Shown here piece after piece: positions 12,001 to 22,460 of a stretch of 64,000 bases of DNA. How positions within the stretch are numbered: the stretch's first letter is position 1; each line of letters begins with the position of its first letter. Both the position numbers and the translations under genes were made by a program. The notes beneath the pieces are model-generated. The model was given only the letters and a program-made list of their open reading frames with translations, was not told the origin of the DNA and did no database searches. The DNA is from Sabethes cyaneus. Taxonomy: Eukaryota; Arthropoda; Insecta; Diptera; Culicidae. The stretch lies in contig NC_071355.1 of NCBI RefSeq assembly GCF_943734655.1, positions 192,087,939 to 192,151,938 on the forward strand. Direction: 5' to 3'.

Positions 12001-15000
12001 CAAACTAGCTGTTCAAAGGTTCCAGAATGTTTCCAAGGTGATGGTACGTTGATGTTTCTCCAAAAATTTGAAGTTTCCGTTGCTATTCATTGAATCTGGT
12101 GTTAAAATCCGCCCTAAATATTATATCGGTAATATTTTGAAGAGCCATTTGCTTCCTATCGTCAAAAAACACTACAGGAATGCACCATATTGCTTCTAAC
12201 AAGATTCTGCACCGCTTCACAAGGCGAAATCTCACAGGCTTGGTGTGAAGACAATTTTCCGGGTCTTATTTCTTCGAAAGAGTGACCCGCCTCTTCCCTT
12301 GATTTGAAATCTCTCGACTTTTATGCATAGGGCTCAGGGTTACATGCTAGGCAAACTAGGGATCACCAAAGGATTGACTCTGGTTACCTTTGAGCAACGA
12401 TTGGAGAAGACTAGGGATGAAATGCCTAACGATATCACGGGCGCTAGTGAAATATTTTTCAACGATTGCGACTGGCAATTAAAGCAAAGTGTGAAAGATT
12501 TGAACTAATTTAAGACAAATGTTATGATTATACCACAGACAAAAAGACATAACACTCGTCATTTCAAATTTGCGCTTAGTTGGGAATGTCTCCGTTTTGG
12601 TTAAAACGGCGCTTTTTGACGAAAGAAGGGGAATTCCCCATAAAAAATACTTGCTACTTCGAGGGATACCCATGTTGCTATTTGATATTTGGGAATGTCG
12701 ATCATAGATGGTGCTAGTGTTCAGGCTAAATGTGAGAAACGATAATTTTTGTTGGTTTTTCTTCCAAGAGTTATGTCTGCTTGTCTGTGGATATACTTTA
12801 CACGAAATACACTGAAAATTAAAATTTATTTTTATGACCACTTACTTTACTGACAGTTGTTACTACTAACCCTGTTTGTTTCGCTTTTGTATTTACGCTT
12901 TTTTAATTATTGCTTTCAGAACTACTCAGAAAAATTACCATTTCGAAACAGTTAAGAGGCTTAATCCCGCTTCCGTTTTTTTAAGATTCCACTATACTGC
13001 CGCTAGTCGCATAAAAGTCCCATTTATTTAGGAAACTCCAAAGAAAATGGGATTGATGTGTGAGTACCGGCAGTATACAAATAGCCATTTTTTTATAAGG
13101 ATAAATATGTGAAAAATTCCCCTGTTGCTAATTCAACTTTGATGAAAGAATTTCAATTTCCAATTTTCAGTCCAGTACCAAAAACTAACTCATTCAAATT
13201 GTACATTATTGCACGTGAAAGTTCAAAAGCACAAGTGGACCCACACATCCGAGAGTTTTGTTCTGAACCGAAACTACTAGTAACAGCAACAAAGTTGCTT
13301 TCATTTCGAAAAGTGTGCTCCAGTGCCCGGCTGAGAAAGTTCTGTTTTTTTCTGAGGTTCTAGTACCCGGTTCGGTTGAAATAAAACTACCGCGTGCAAC
13401 AGCACGTAAACTGTGACACGCGAACTTACTGTTACTGTGTGTCGTCGAATGACGAAACTTTGGGCAGGCTCTGCTTCTGCTGCTACTGCTGGTGGTGGTG
13501 GTGGAGCTTGGTGAATACGCTGCACATCCGGTGGGCGACACTTGACAAAAATGGAACACTCGCTGCCCGTAGGGAAGAAAAATTGGAACAGGATCCAGAG
13601 CTGGAAACTTTGAACGATTTTTTTTCTCCGTTTCAGAGTCTTTCGTTGAAACAATAATTGTCGCCGCACCAAACACCAGGGGGAAACGCTAGGGGAAACG
13701 CGCAAGTGGACGCGCGCTACAGGAATGTTTATTATCACGCCTTTCTGTTTACGTTTCCGCTGCTGGCAGAGTTTTTCGGGCGAAAGCACACAGCGCGCTG
13801 CGCTGCTTTCCAGTGAATTAGTAGAAGGCTCCGCGCGTTACGTGCAGACAAGGTGCAGTGTCGCGCGTGCACACAAACACACACACACACACCCGAACAG
13901 CTGATGCAGAAATCGAGAGGAAAAGTTTTTCGCCGAGTCCTGCAAGAACCCAGTAGGAAGAAATACACTCGGCTTCAGGGGATAATAATTGAGGAAGTTT
14001 TCGGCTCTGCACAGTTTTGGCTGTTAATTGAATATGGTTCTGTTTCACGCTGGCTGAAGTCCGAGTTTTGTGCTCTGTGTCGTGTCGAATCGCACAGTTG
14101 TTTGTCGGGGTGTAGTTAATTTGAAAATTGATTCTGCAATTAAATAGAAACAATTTCTGTTTGGGGGAGAAACTTTATTTCTCTTGGAACCGACGGTTTA
14201 TTTCATGCATAGTTATGATGAGTAAGTGCTTCTAGACTTGTCATTTTCAATTTGAGGACAAAAAAAAAATGGTTGAATAACAAAAAAAATTTACTGAAAA
14301 TTAGTCGGGAGCAACGTAAGGGGTTCCAGTCTCGGTTTTCCAAAAATAACTTTCATACTGTAGCGTCGCATTGCTAAAACAGTTCCCAATGCTTCTTAGC
14401 TAAAATTATCTCATTAGATATGTAAGTGGGTTATGCACGTACAGTTTCGACTCCCTCGGGGGATCCTCACGCTAATGAGGCAGATAAATAAAAACACAGT
14501 ACATAGCCTGTCCGCCACCACCGGCGGTCGTTAGTAATGCATTAAGAAAAAAGACGATGAATCTTTTGCAACGGATTCAATTCAACCAGTAGCGGCTGGT
14601 CGCAAAGGGCATGAATTTTCCACGATGCATTTCTTTTCACTCAACCTATCTCCATTCAACGGTGGAGTGTGCCTTCGCCCGAAGCTTCTTTTGCTGCTTC
14701 TGCCGTCACACCCTGCGCCTGCTGGACTCTCTATGGATTCCGTCGCACCACCTGAAGAATGCAAATGCAACCTTCTGCCTGCATGCTAGGCGCCACATTG
14801 TGCCGTGCATAACTTGCTTTCAGTGCGACCGCGCCGTCCTTACGTGCATCGTGACATGTAAAGTGACAGTTTTGTTAAACATGAATGCAATATTTTCGCT
14901 CACTTGTGTATTCAACCAATAGCCACACACAAACGGAGAATGAAGAAATACATCCCATGCACCTATACACGGCTCGGTTTAGCCATTCAAGCGCAAGGGC

Positions 15001-18000
15001 GGAAATTTTCCGCATCTTACAGTCTGGGAGATGTGTGAGATATGCAACATACTACGCGCGCAGTGGAAAAGAAAGCATAGTCGGGACTCTGCCACATGAG
15101 TGCATCCTTGAGATGTTCATTACTCACTTGAAGTTACATTCTATAGAGACAGTCTGAAACCGGAGAGGAAGATGCATGTACGAACGATTACAATGTTAGC
15201 GGACTTGATTCCTCAGTCGTGTTTTTATAGTTCGATACCGTTTGATTGAATATTAAAAATTTGAACTTTACGCCATGTAAACTGACATATTTTTAAAATA
15301 TCTTACACAATTTCATAAAATGTTGTTATCCTAGTTATATAATTTGGTAAAAAGTAACGAACCTCGAACCTAATCAGCGGTACTTCAATGCTCTGCTTAT
15401 AGAATTTTCTCTTCTTTTTCCTACACGTCTTGTCCCATCCTGGTGATACTATAAAATCCATGTTGCACTACTTTTTTCTACCATTTCCTTGGTACCTTGG
15501 ATAGACTATCGTTTCAACAAAAACATCTGATTTCAATGATAAATCAATACAAAAGCATAAGGATGGTCATATGATTTGTCCTGTTTCCTGGGTGGCAACC
15601 GTCATGGCACAAATTGACTTTACAGTAGTAAATCTGTGTACCTATAATTTTTATCGTATTTTTTGGCCTTTTCAGTCTTTTACGGAATTAAAAACTGGCT
15701 TTTTCAATTCACTCCGACGTTTTGACTATTTATTTTAGTCTATCCTTGAAAAAGACTAAAATAGATAGTCGAAACGTCGGAGTGAATTGAAAAAGCCAGT
15801 TCTAAATTCCGTAAAAGACTGAAAAGGCCAAAAAAGTACGATAAAAATTATGAAACAAACAGTCGACAGAGTCTAAAATGTGTACCTATAGTTGTGTTGT
15901 CCATGCTTGGGAAGCTCAGATATCGTAAACAAAATGACTCCAAAGATGCTTTTAACTAAATTTTCAAAAGCGATAAAAAACTAATTTACTCCTCATTGAG
16001 CGCACGTTTGTTGGCAGTTGCATTGACAATGATCAAATTGATGTCTGTGCTAGTGAAACACATTGTTTTCTTTGCAACTGCATTGAAAATGGTATTTGAT
16101 AAATATTAGGGCTATTTAGAAATCTTTCAAGAGAGCGCTCTTAAAAATCAACAGGTTTTTTTACTGGCGTCGATGGGTAGAATGTTTTCCAATTGATTAA
16201 TGTAAACAAATTGTAGACCACTCAGAAAATTGGTGGATTATTAGTCTTCAAAATCTAACAACTTTTCATGACGCTCGCAATTTAGAATTTGGAGTGATTC
16301 TCGATCTTCCCGATTTTCGATGTAGTCGTACATAGAAAACCAGAGGCAATTGTTAGCGTACAATATAAATTAAGGCGGTTCTACATTGCTACCCTGTGGG
16401 ATGTCATAGATGGCTTGCAAGGCTATAACTATGCACCTGAAGACCCCATAGTGGGCGGTTATCTACCACGAGTATGGCAATCCCTATCTCTACTTTCCTG
16501 AGTTGAGGGTTGAAGCAAAGTAAGTGTTAAAACAAGGAATACGGCAACCTCAAGCATGTTTATTCAAGACAAGAGCAGCTTACGACACAGTTGGACATTT
16601 CCTTACCAAGTACAGTCTATATTCCACATTGGAGGCAGCATGTGACAACGACTGATACGGAGTAGATCACTAATTTTTTGGAATGATGTGGAACGGCTAT
16701 ATTGTACGAGACTAACTCAAGTTTTTAGTCTTGACCTTGAAATGCGGTCATACATATATATTAATATTTTTTTGATATATATATTAATATTAATAATTTT
16801 GATATATATATATTAATACTTTTTTGATATATATATATTTATGATAGATATAATTCATATATTGTACGATTTATCGGGTCATACAGCGGGAATGATCCAA
16901 GAGGGACTGCCGGTAGATGGTCTAAAATGCTCGATCTACAGTAAGGGTCATCGGTTCAGGTGCAACGAATGTCGAGGTCTATCCATCCTTAACTCTGCGT
17001 AGAAAATTTTCTCCCTTTCTTTGTTTCACAGCCTGCAGTCTTTACAGCAATGCTTTCTAGGTGAATACCAATGTAGTTTTCTGGAGAGACATTCAACAGC
17101 GGACTAAATTTTCCCGCTACGTGAAATTTAGGGACTTCAACTCACAAACCTACCACCAGTATACCAGGCAGTGTACGATTCTGTCAAGCGAAAGAATGTA
17201 TAATCCACAATACTTACTATAATGGTGGGTGAGGTATCCGTCTTGATGGCAACATTAGATAGTTTCTGTGTTGTTTTGTTTTGCTAACTTTCTGTCTTGT
17301 CAGCTTTGTCTGGTCAAAATACTGTCTTATCTACATTCTGTTTTGTTACCTTCCTGCCATGGCAAACTATCGGACTTTCTGTCTTGCCAACTTTCTGCCT
17401 TACAACTTTCTGTCTTGCAAACATTCTGTCTTAGCAATTTTCTGTCTTGCAAATTTTCTATCTTGCCAACTTTTTGTCTTACGAACGTTCTGTCTTGCCA
17501 ACTTTCTGTCATGCCAATATTCTGTCTTGCAAACACTCTGTCTTACGAACGTTCTGTTTTGCCAACTTTCTGTGTTGCCAATTTTCTGTTTTGCAAAATG
17601 TTTGTCTTGAAAACTTTCTGTCTTGTCAATTTTCTATCTTGCAAACATTCTGTCTTGCAAACTTTCTGTCTTACGAACGTTCTGTCTTGCCAACATTCTG
17701 TCATGTCAATTTTGTGTCTTGCAAAAGTTCTGTTTTGCCAACTTTCTGGTTTGCCAACCTCCTGTCTTGCAAATTTTATGTCTTGTCAAATTTTTTTCTG
17801 GCAAAATTTCTGTCTTGCCAACTTTCTGTCTTGAAAAATTTCTATTTTGCAAACTTTCTGTTTTATGAACGTTCTATCTTGCCAATTTTCTGTCTTCCAA
17901 GCTTTCTGTCTTGCCAACTGTCTGTCTTGCAAACTTACTGTGTTGTCAGCTTTCTGTCTTGCAAATTTCTGTCTTGCAGAATTTCTGTTTTGTCAACCTG

Positions 18001-21000
18001 GCTTGCCTATTTTCTGTCTTGCCAGACTTTTGTCTTGCCAGCCTTCTGTCTTGCCAGCCTTCTGTGTTATCAACTTTCTGTCTTGCAAAATTTCTGTTTT
18101 ACCAACTTTCTGTATTGTCAATTTACTGTCTTGCCAAGTTTATGTCTTGCCAACTTCGTGTCTTGCAAACTTTCTGTCTTGAAATTTTTTTGTTTTCTAA
18201 ACTTTCTGTCTTGCAAAATTTCTGTCTTGCAAACTTACTGTCTTGCCAACTTTCCGTCTTGCCAATTTTCTGTCTTGCCCACTTCTTGTCTTGCAAACTT
18301 ACTATCTTGCCATGTTTTTGTCTTGCAAACTTTCTGTCTTGCCAATTTTCTGTCTTGCCAACTTCTTGACTTGCAAACTTACTGCCTTCCCATGTTTCTG
18401 TCTTGCAAACTTTCTGTCTTGCATATTTTCTGTTTTGCTATCTTTTTGGCTTGCCAATTTTCTGTCTTGCCAGCCTTCTTTCTTATCAATTTTCTGTCTT
18501 GCCAACTTTCTGCATTGCCAATTTACTGTCTTACAAATTTTCTGTCTTGCCAACTTCCTGTCTTGCAAACTTACTGTCTTCCAATGTTTCTGTCTTGCAA
18601 ACTTTTCTGTCTTTGAAAACTTTCTGTCTTGCAAACTTACTGTCTTGCCAACTTTCTGTCTCGCAAATTTTCTGTCTTGCAGAATTTCTGTCTTGCCAAC
18701 TTTCTGTATTGCTAATTTACCCAAGCAACACAGCTTGTTATAGAATAGTATAACTTTACATACATCAGAACTTCTCTATTACCAGAAAAGCGCAAAAAAT
18801 TGAAGTCTAATGAAACAACAATTGAAAGAAGTATGTATTAGATTATTTCATACCATTTTAAAACGTTATTATAGCATAAACTACAACTTGTTCTTCCAGT
18901 AGTTTAAATTTAGTAATGGAGACATAATAAAAACTTCGTGTTGACATGTTGACTAAAACAAGCTTTATTCATTTGATATGAGCTGTCAAATAAATTCATG
19001 TTATCACAAAACATCTCAAAACCTTAATAATAACGACACATGTTTTCAAAGTACGTTTATAGTACTCTTAAACGACTACTTTCCATAAAGATTATTTTCT
19101 AACTTGTATTGTGTGTTACTTGGGTACTGTCTTGCCAATTTTACGTCTTGCCAACTTCGTGTCTTGCAAACTTTTTATCTTGAAAATTTTTTGTTTTTAA
19201 AACTTTCTGTCTTGCAAACTTACTGTCTTGCCAACTTTCTGTTTTGCCAACTTTTGGGCTTGCCAATTTTCTGTTTTAACAACTTTCTGTCTTGACAGTT
19301 TTCTGTCTTTTCAACTTTCTGTCCCGCAAATCTTTTGCCTTGTTAACTTTTTATTTTGTTAATTTTCTGTAATGTAAACTTTTTGTTTTAGGCAGTTTTC
19401 GGGCAGAGCGCAAGAATGGGCGCGGTTTGTTGCTGTGAGTTCCAAAGCCACTGTAACTTTCGACCATCCGCGAGTGTCGTACACTGTTTTATTCACGCAG
19501 TCAGATTATAACACGAAATTATTTATTATATTTTGTGTAGAAACTAAAACTGTAACACGTTCAGTTTACTTTTGTGAATTAAAACGAGTGATTAACATAT
19601 TTAATGAACCCACAAAAAAAGCTCATGTAAAAGAAGTTGAATAATATATGACGACACTCGACTCAGCGCAAAACTTTACGTCTGCTTTGGGACATTCGTC
19701 AGCGAACAATTAAGCTTTCAACCTTGCTCAGTCTCAACTTTCCCACAGATAAGTTCAAACCATTTCATCTCACCGGAACTTTATACGACGAGAGACGAAA
19801 ATAAAACCTCTAACCGCCAACATCCCCGCAGTGAATCAGTGAAACTTTACATCAACAAGCATTCACTCAGGGTAACTGACTGTGATTCGCATGCATTATG
19901 CTCTCTACGAACATACATGCTGCTAGCTAGCTAGAAGGACCTACATCGTTCAACCTTCCTTCCTTGCTGCGCTGTTGACAACGGCAAAACGCTTGCCGGG
20001 GACGACCCTCGCGAGCTGGTAGGTACTGACACGGAATAAATTGTGCAATGCACAATTTTCCGACCGCAACATACGTCGTGCCAGGACACGAAAAGAAAAA
20101 TCCTCATCACAATTGAAGCTCCGCGAAAGCCGGAATGAATCGCAATAAAAAAAAGAACAGTATTTGTGTTGTTCTTATTCACCGGCATAACTTTACCTTC
20201 TAGAGGCGAAGGAGGACTTTCAGGGTGCAACCTCAAAATAGCGATGTAAATTTGTTTACTCATGCATGCCAACGACAACGTTACTGTCAGCGCTGTAGCA
20301 ATGGATGATTTCTGCTGTACCTTACTGACGTGCGGTTCGTAAAAATGAACGATACTGTCAGACGTTAACATTGACGATTATTATTTTCGAACGAACAACA
20401 CGGGAAGGATAGGATACTGAAGGGGAGCGCGCTCGATCAACCCAGGCTGAGGTAAACGCAAAATTGTTATGATTACTAATTAGCCTAGTTGGGCGGTCGG
20501 TCGATCAGCACGGAACGGAGAAAGAACGTAGAAAAGTTAATTATTTACCTTAATAAAGAGAAATATTTTCCGAGCGTAGTACGCATAAACCGTTTTGATG
20601 GTTATTAAATAGCGACAAACGGGAGGGACATGTTCCTGGTAAAAGCACAGTGAAGGGACGACGTGGTCGTCATTGAGAGGATTGAAGCGGCGGTGTTTTT
20701 CCAATGCTCAGGCTTTGCTATGTTGTTTTTACAAAACACGAATTTCGAGCACAACACGACGCAGCCGATTGGGTTAAAACAAAGAAAATTAATTTTTTGT
20801 AGAAGCATAAGTCAATTGGTTTAATTCGGGTACGTTGAAAGGAAGACAGATATTATTAGAAATTGTTTATACTTTGATAAGAGATGAAAGTGCCTAGTAA
20901 AAGACCCTCCCCTGACGATTCAATGATGGAAACTGGGAATGATTTCAGCGGGTGATAGTGAAAAGCATGTTATCGAACAAAATTGAAAGGGGAAAATTGT

Positions 21001-21171
21001 CGCACAGGCTTTTAGCTCCTGATCGGATTTACTTTAAAGAATTAATGGGGATGAAAACGTTTCAAAATGTTGTTAATTTACCTTTTTGAGATCTTTCACC
21101 GGTTCGCATTCGTCGGCCTTTCGCTTTTCGGTCGAGACCAGCTTGGTTTTGTCTTTTTCGGACATAATGAT
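2972..21171 (-). CDS. RPUSD2: RPUSD2/RluA-family RNA pseudouridine synthase, N-terminal part (5 exons, 3' end off window)
   Basis: Minus-strand gene assembled from exons 21171-21082, 4980-4945, 4812-4725, 4544-4322 and 3059-2972. All have AG/GT borders, and the junction phases agree (0,0,1,2, then 0). The partial product is about 173 residues. Order: a charged Lys/Glu-rich N-terminus, a segment ending KRPGFTDERYHETSYYIENG, the family hallmark LRKVYPYYFTF, an S4-like RNA-binding segment (AGTLTVNYEKVPTDYRLKHN), and the first strand of the catalytic fold (IVVVNKPASIP). The family converts uridine to pseudouridine in RNA; the animal RPUSD2 and fly RluA-1/RluA-2 proteins share this layout. The catalytic Asp motif (GRLD-type) is not in the window because the gene continues past the left edge. 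The first coding intron is 16.1 kb and holds most transposons of the left third. Assignment is by recognition, not search. Confidence 0.88.
4322..4544 (-). CDS. RPUSD2: pseudouridine synthase gene, S4-like domain exon
   Basis: 223 nt from acceptor CCAACAG to donor CACAG|GTAATT. It starts by completing Gly, then LRKVYPYYFTF, TKGRWVGEKILDVFAREFRA and AGTLTVNYEKVPTDYRLKHN, and ends VH plus two bases of an Arg codon. The last part resembles an S4 RNA-binding fold. This is the most recognisable exon of the gene. Confidence 0.9.
4725..4812 (-). CDS. RPUSD2: pseudouridine synthase gene, exon with GFTDERY-type segment
   Basis: 88 nt from acceptor TTTCTACAG to donor AATG|GTGAGT. Encodes AKLETKALKAKRPGF followed by TDERYHETSYYIEN plus the first base of a Gly codon that is completed in the next exon (phase 1). 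This segment precedes the catalytic domain in animal RPUSD2-type proteins. Confidence 0.85.
4945..4980 (-). CDS. RPUSD2: pseudouridine synthase gene, 36-nt microexon
   Basis: Acceptor GGTTTAG, then twelve codons (DKAARMERAGKC) and a weak donor TGC|GTTTAC. Both borders are phase 0, so inclusion or skipping keeps the reading frame. The following 132-nt intron has a branch-like TTCTAAC and a pyrimidine tract before TTCTACAG. The donor is the least certain splice site of the gene; a cDNA would decide the exact end. Confidence 0.6.
4981..7259. other. intron sequence, no exon seen
   Basis: Start of the 16.1 kb first coding intron (read right to left). Contains a short GAC/GAT trinucleotide run at about 5986-6017 and GC-richer patches at 5300-5820, but nothing I can call as coding or as a named repeat. 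Confidence 0.5.
7260..8075 (-). pseudogene. Jockey-like LINE reverse transcriptase fragment, dead
   Basis: Read on the minus strand with frameshifts and stops. The segment around 7860-7740 resembles PIQKVYDTAKAKEFRPINVL-type sequence (the RT fingers region). A LKHAFETI-type motif follows near 7620, then NVPLGVPQGSVLGSVLFIM near 7495-7440. A degraded FAEDT copy of the (Y/F)ADD active-site box lies near 7390. This order is that of a Jockey-type non-LTR reverse transcriptase. The endonuclease part and 3' end are missing. It sits in the long intron of the pseudouridine synthase gene, in the same orientation. Confidence 0.75.
8486..9004. repeat. dispersed ~530 bp repeat with inverted ends, copy 2
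   Basis: Second copy of the repeat at 727-1260. Ends AGTGTTGCGAA (left) and TTCGCAACAT (right, one base off the perfect inverted repeat). It interrupts the LINE relic between its VVLYG and RAFTVFERLR segments, which proves it is a mobile insertion. No clear target-site duplication remains. Confidence 0.75.
9299..9406. mobile_element. palindromic MITE, copy A (TA target)
   Basis: 108 bp fold-back element. Left end CCCAAGTAAC, right end GTTGCTTGGG, with the flanking TA present on both sides (9297-9298, 9407-9408). The body is nearly self-complementary, with TTGGGTTTTATTAC pairing with GTACAATAAAACTCA and a centre AAAATTGGTC. The LINE relic reads on after it. TA duplication points to a Tc1/mariner-type transposase in trans. 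Confidence 0.85.
10475..10582. mobile_element. palindromic MITE, copy B
   Basis: Same 108 bp fold-back family as 9299-9406, here with the left end degraded to CACAAGCAAC and the right end GTTGCTTGGG intact. The centre GACCAAAATAGGTC is conserved. It abuts the right end of the LINE relic. The TA target is not visible at either side. Confidence 0.75.
11095..11215 (+). pseudogene. LINE reverse transcriptase scrap
   Basis: A short plus-strand segment reads NSGVPQGSNMGSLPFSLFFN followed by DVT, the GVPQGS box of a Jockey/I-type non-LTR reverse transcriptase. It is cut on the right by the Tc1-like element that begins near 11219. Confidence 0.6.
11219..12858 (+). pseudogene. ITmD37E (Tc1/mariner superfamily) transposon, dead
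   Basis: A transposase relic lies between short inverted ends AACTGTCAGT (11219) and ACTGACAGTT (12858). The N-terminus is MDAKRELAISLFLENFRQCD (from 11331), broken after RFIF by a ~259 bp insertion. It resumes at about 11697 with IFRTIKR, then ILFSNEKMFLLQDHHNE, DKLAVQRFQNVSKVMV, FPLLFIESGVKI, YCF-QDSAPLHKAKSH and MLGKLGITKGLTLVTFEQRL to the end near 12510. The first catalytic Asp of the usual FSDEK box is Asn here; the second (QDSAP) is kept. Several stops and frameshifts are present. The group is characteristic of mosquitoes, which supports the organism guess. Confidence 0.78.
11476..11691. mobile_element. small element with ~33 bp terminal inverted repeats
   Basis: Left end GGCTTTCGGGTTAATGTTTC and right end GAAACATCAACCCGAAAGCC are inverted copies, and the match continues inward through the TCGGTGAAAA block. 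It lies within the extra DNA that splits the ITmD37E transposase. The minus strand of its interior carries CTGATGA ... CCGAAACGTA, discussed under findings. A GATTTATCTTT direct repeat stands on each side of the extra DNA (about 11428-11438 and 11700-11710). Confidence 0.65.
12859..15643. other. intron sequence with simple repeats, no exon seen
   Basis: Contains a CA run (about 13869-13891), a CTG/GGT run (about 13478-13502) and GC-richer patches around 13200-14100 and 14500-14900. Overlapping open frames on both strands there look like chance: no splice-bounded segment resembles a family I know. Confidence 0.45.
15644..15851. repeat. near-perfect fold-back (97 bp arms)
   Basis: Arms 15644-15740 and 15754-15851 are reverse complements with only about five differences, separated by a 13-nt spacer. 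The outer ends read ATAATTTTTATCGTA and TACGATAAAAATTAT. The right arm contains GTCGAAACGTCGG. A TGTGTACCTATA direct repeat lies just outside (15635-15646, partly overlapping, and 15879-15890), which may be a target duplication. No coding capacity. Confidence 0.85.
15852..16751. other. intron sequence, no gene seen
   Basis: AT-rich, no repeat unit, RNA fold or coding segment that I can support. Confidence 0.5.
16752..16865. repeat. AT microsatellite with ~40 bp period
   Basis: Four imperfect units of the type TATATATATTAATAYTTTTTTGA in tandem. Confidence 0.8.
16866..17267. other. intron sequence, no gene seen
   Basis: No coding or repeat structure recognised; the minisatellite starts just to the right. 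Confidence 0.5.
17268..18719. repeat. 17-bp minisatellite, left part
   Basis: About 85 degenerate copies of CTTTCTGTCTTGCCAAA-like units (variants GCAAA, ACGAA). The 17-bp period is not a multiple of three and the unit has no stop in any plus frame. Several overlapping plus-strand frames therefore stay open for hundreds of codons, rich in Cys, Leu, Ser and Phe. That is a by-product of the repeat and not evidence of a protein. The array lies inside the first coding intron of the minus-strand gene. Confidence 0.92.
18720..19124. mobile_element. 405 bp MITE inserted in the minisatellite
   Basis: Left end CCCAAGCAACACA, right end TGTGTTACTTGGG, flanked by TA on both sides (18718-18719, 19125-19126). 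The ends match those of the 108 bp palindromic MITEs but the interior is unrelated and only weakly self-complementary. The 17-bp array continues on the other side, so the insertion is younger than the array. Confidence 0.85.
19125..19400. repeat. 17-bp minisatellite, right part
   Basis: Continuation of the CTTTCTGTCTTGCCAAA array after the MITE; units become more degenerate toward the right end. Confidence 0.85.
19401..21081. other. intron sequence, no exon seen
   Basis: Intron 1 of the pseudouridine synthase gene, upstream part. GC-richer around 19930-20500. Open frames here lack splice-site support or family resemblance. Confidence 0.5.
21082..21171 (-). CDS. RPUSD2: pseudouridine synthase gene, first coding exon
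   Basis: An acceptor (TTTCAG) precedes a short leader ATCATT and then the ATG at 21165. The 28 codons read MSEKDKTKLV and end ...KDLKK just before the donor AAG|GTAAAT. The exon begins with an acceptor, so at least one untranslated exon lies upstream, probably in the GC-rich region around 22 kb. The acidic/basic composition is typical of the poorly conserved N-terminus of this family. The in-frame phase-0 junction to the 4980 exon supports the start choice. Confidence 0.8.
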
Positions 21172-21839
21172 CTGAAACAAAGAGAAAAATAGAGGTTAGA
21201 GTGTTAAGGCTTTATTTTGAATTTTTTTATCACATTCAATCGACGTAATACAAATTGAAATTTAAAATGATAAACCAAGTATTCTGCAGCACATTTATTT
21301 TTCTATATATATTTATTTTTATCAATAACTTATTGAACTTACTACCTGTCGTAAAAGCTACGTTCGTAAAAACTACGCTTCGATCAAAAGAAGCTGCTAA
21401 AATAGCTGCATTTGTCTTCAATTGAACATCAGTTTTATGTAAGTCAACAATTGCAATTGCTATAGCGTCTACTTTATATCGGGTAAGTTTATCGACTTAA
21501 ATAATAAATGTGTTTACCACACAATAAAACAAACACAATAAATTGAACAAATGACACAGAGAAAAATCATCACAGAGCGTGGAGCAGAAACGAAATTACC
21601 AGTCACCGGTCCTTAAATTGCCAATCTCCGTTCTTACAATTGCGAGAAACCGGCTCTTTTTTCTATCACCTACCCATCATCACCCGGCGAGTATAACTCC
21701 ATCAGATCCCAAATTAAAAACAAACAAAACCGACCGCGAGCCGTAACGATTTGTAATTCATTTTGCCCGACGTTTATGGCATGTTTTCTTGATCGCTAAT
21801 CGGTTTGAAACTACCAACGCCGGCGACGAACAAAAAAGT

Positions 21840-22460
21840 CTATCAACATTTTTCACACATTTCATAAAAAGTAATTCCAGAGTACAGCGCGCGAGACAGC
21901 CGCGAGGACGAACAGCGGGAACGCACGCGACGGTAAACGAAAATGTTCAACAAACATTTCAACGGTAGCAAACAGGCAAAATTAGTGCGAATGGTGAATA
22001 AATCTCCGCAGTCGCTCGACCAACCACTGCCAATCGAACTGTACACCGGTAGGCGCAGCGCATCCCACCGACCGGGTGTGTTCGATAGCCCCCTGGCTAT
22101 AGAGAGAGAGAGCGAGACCGCGCGCGGTTTGGGTGGGTGGAAAATTCAGCGCCCCCAAATTTATTTATTGACTGTACGGACATTCCCCAGATGGGGCCAC
22201 AGCGTGCACAGGAGGAGAGCCAGAAAATAAAAATGTGTCTAGAATCGACAGCGACTAGCTCGGTCGGTCAGTCGGTCCAGTCCGAACGGCGGCGGCCGCG
22301 TCCCGAATAAATGAATGAATGAAGAGCTGAACTCTGATCGGACACGCGCGATATATGGGTCTAGACAATCTGCGGCTTTGCTGCCAGCGAAAGTCAGTCG
22401 AAATGGTTCGGGTTGCGTGCGGAGGAGAGTAAACTTTGGGGCACAGTTGAAAACGTTCGA
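21840..22460 (-). promoter_or_regulatory. probable promoter/5' UTR region of the pseudouridine synthase gene
   Basis: A GC- and CpG-rich block in AT-rich surroundings, 0.7-1.3 kb upstream of the first coding exon, which itself begins at an acceptor and so needs an upstream untranslated exon. It contains a GA run (22103-22114) and a TTCATTCATTCATTTATTC block on the minus strand. No TATA box or initiator can be fixed with confidence. It could also serve a gene to the right in the other direction, though none was found. Confidence 0.4.

Noticed and set aside
13206..14153. Overlapping 110-160 codon frames on both strands
   Set aside because: GC-richer intron sequence with simple repeats. No splice-consistent exon or known domain, and opposite strands are open together.
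17447..18616. 389-codon plus-strand open frame rich in Cys/Leu/Phe
   Set aside because: It is exactly the 17-bp minisatellite, and parallel frames are also open. No start context, domain or codon structure.
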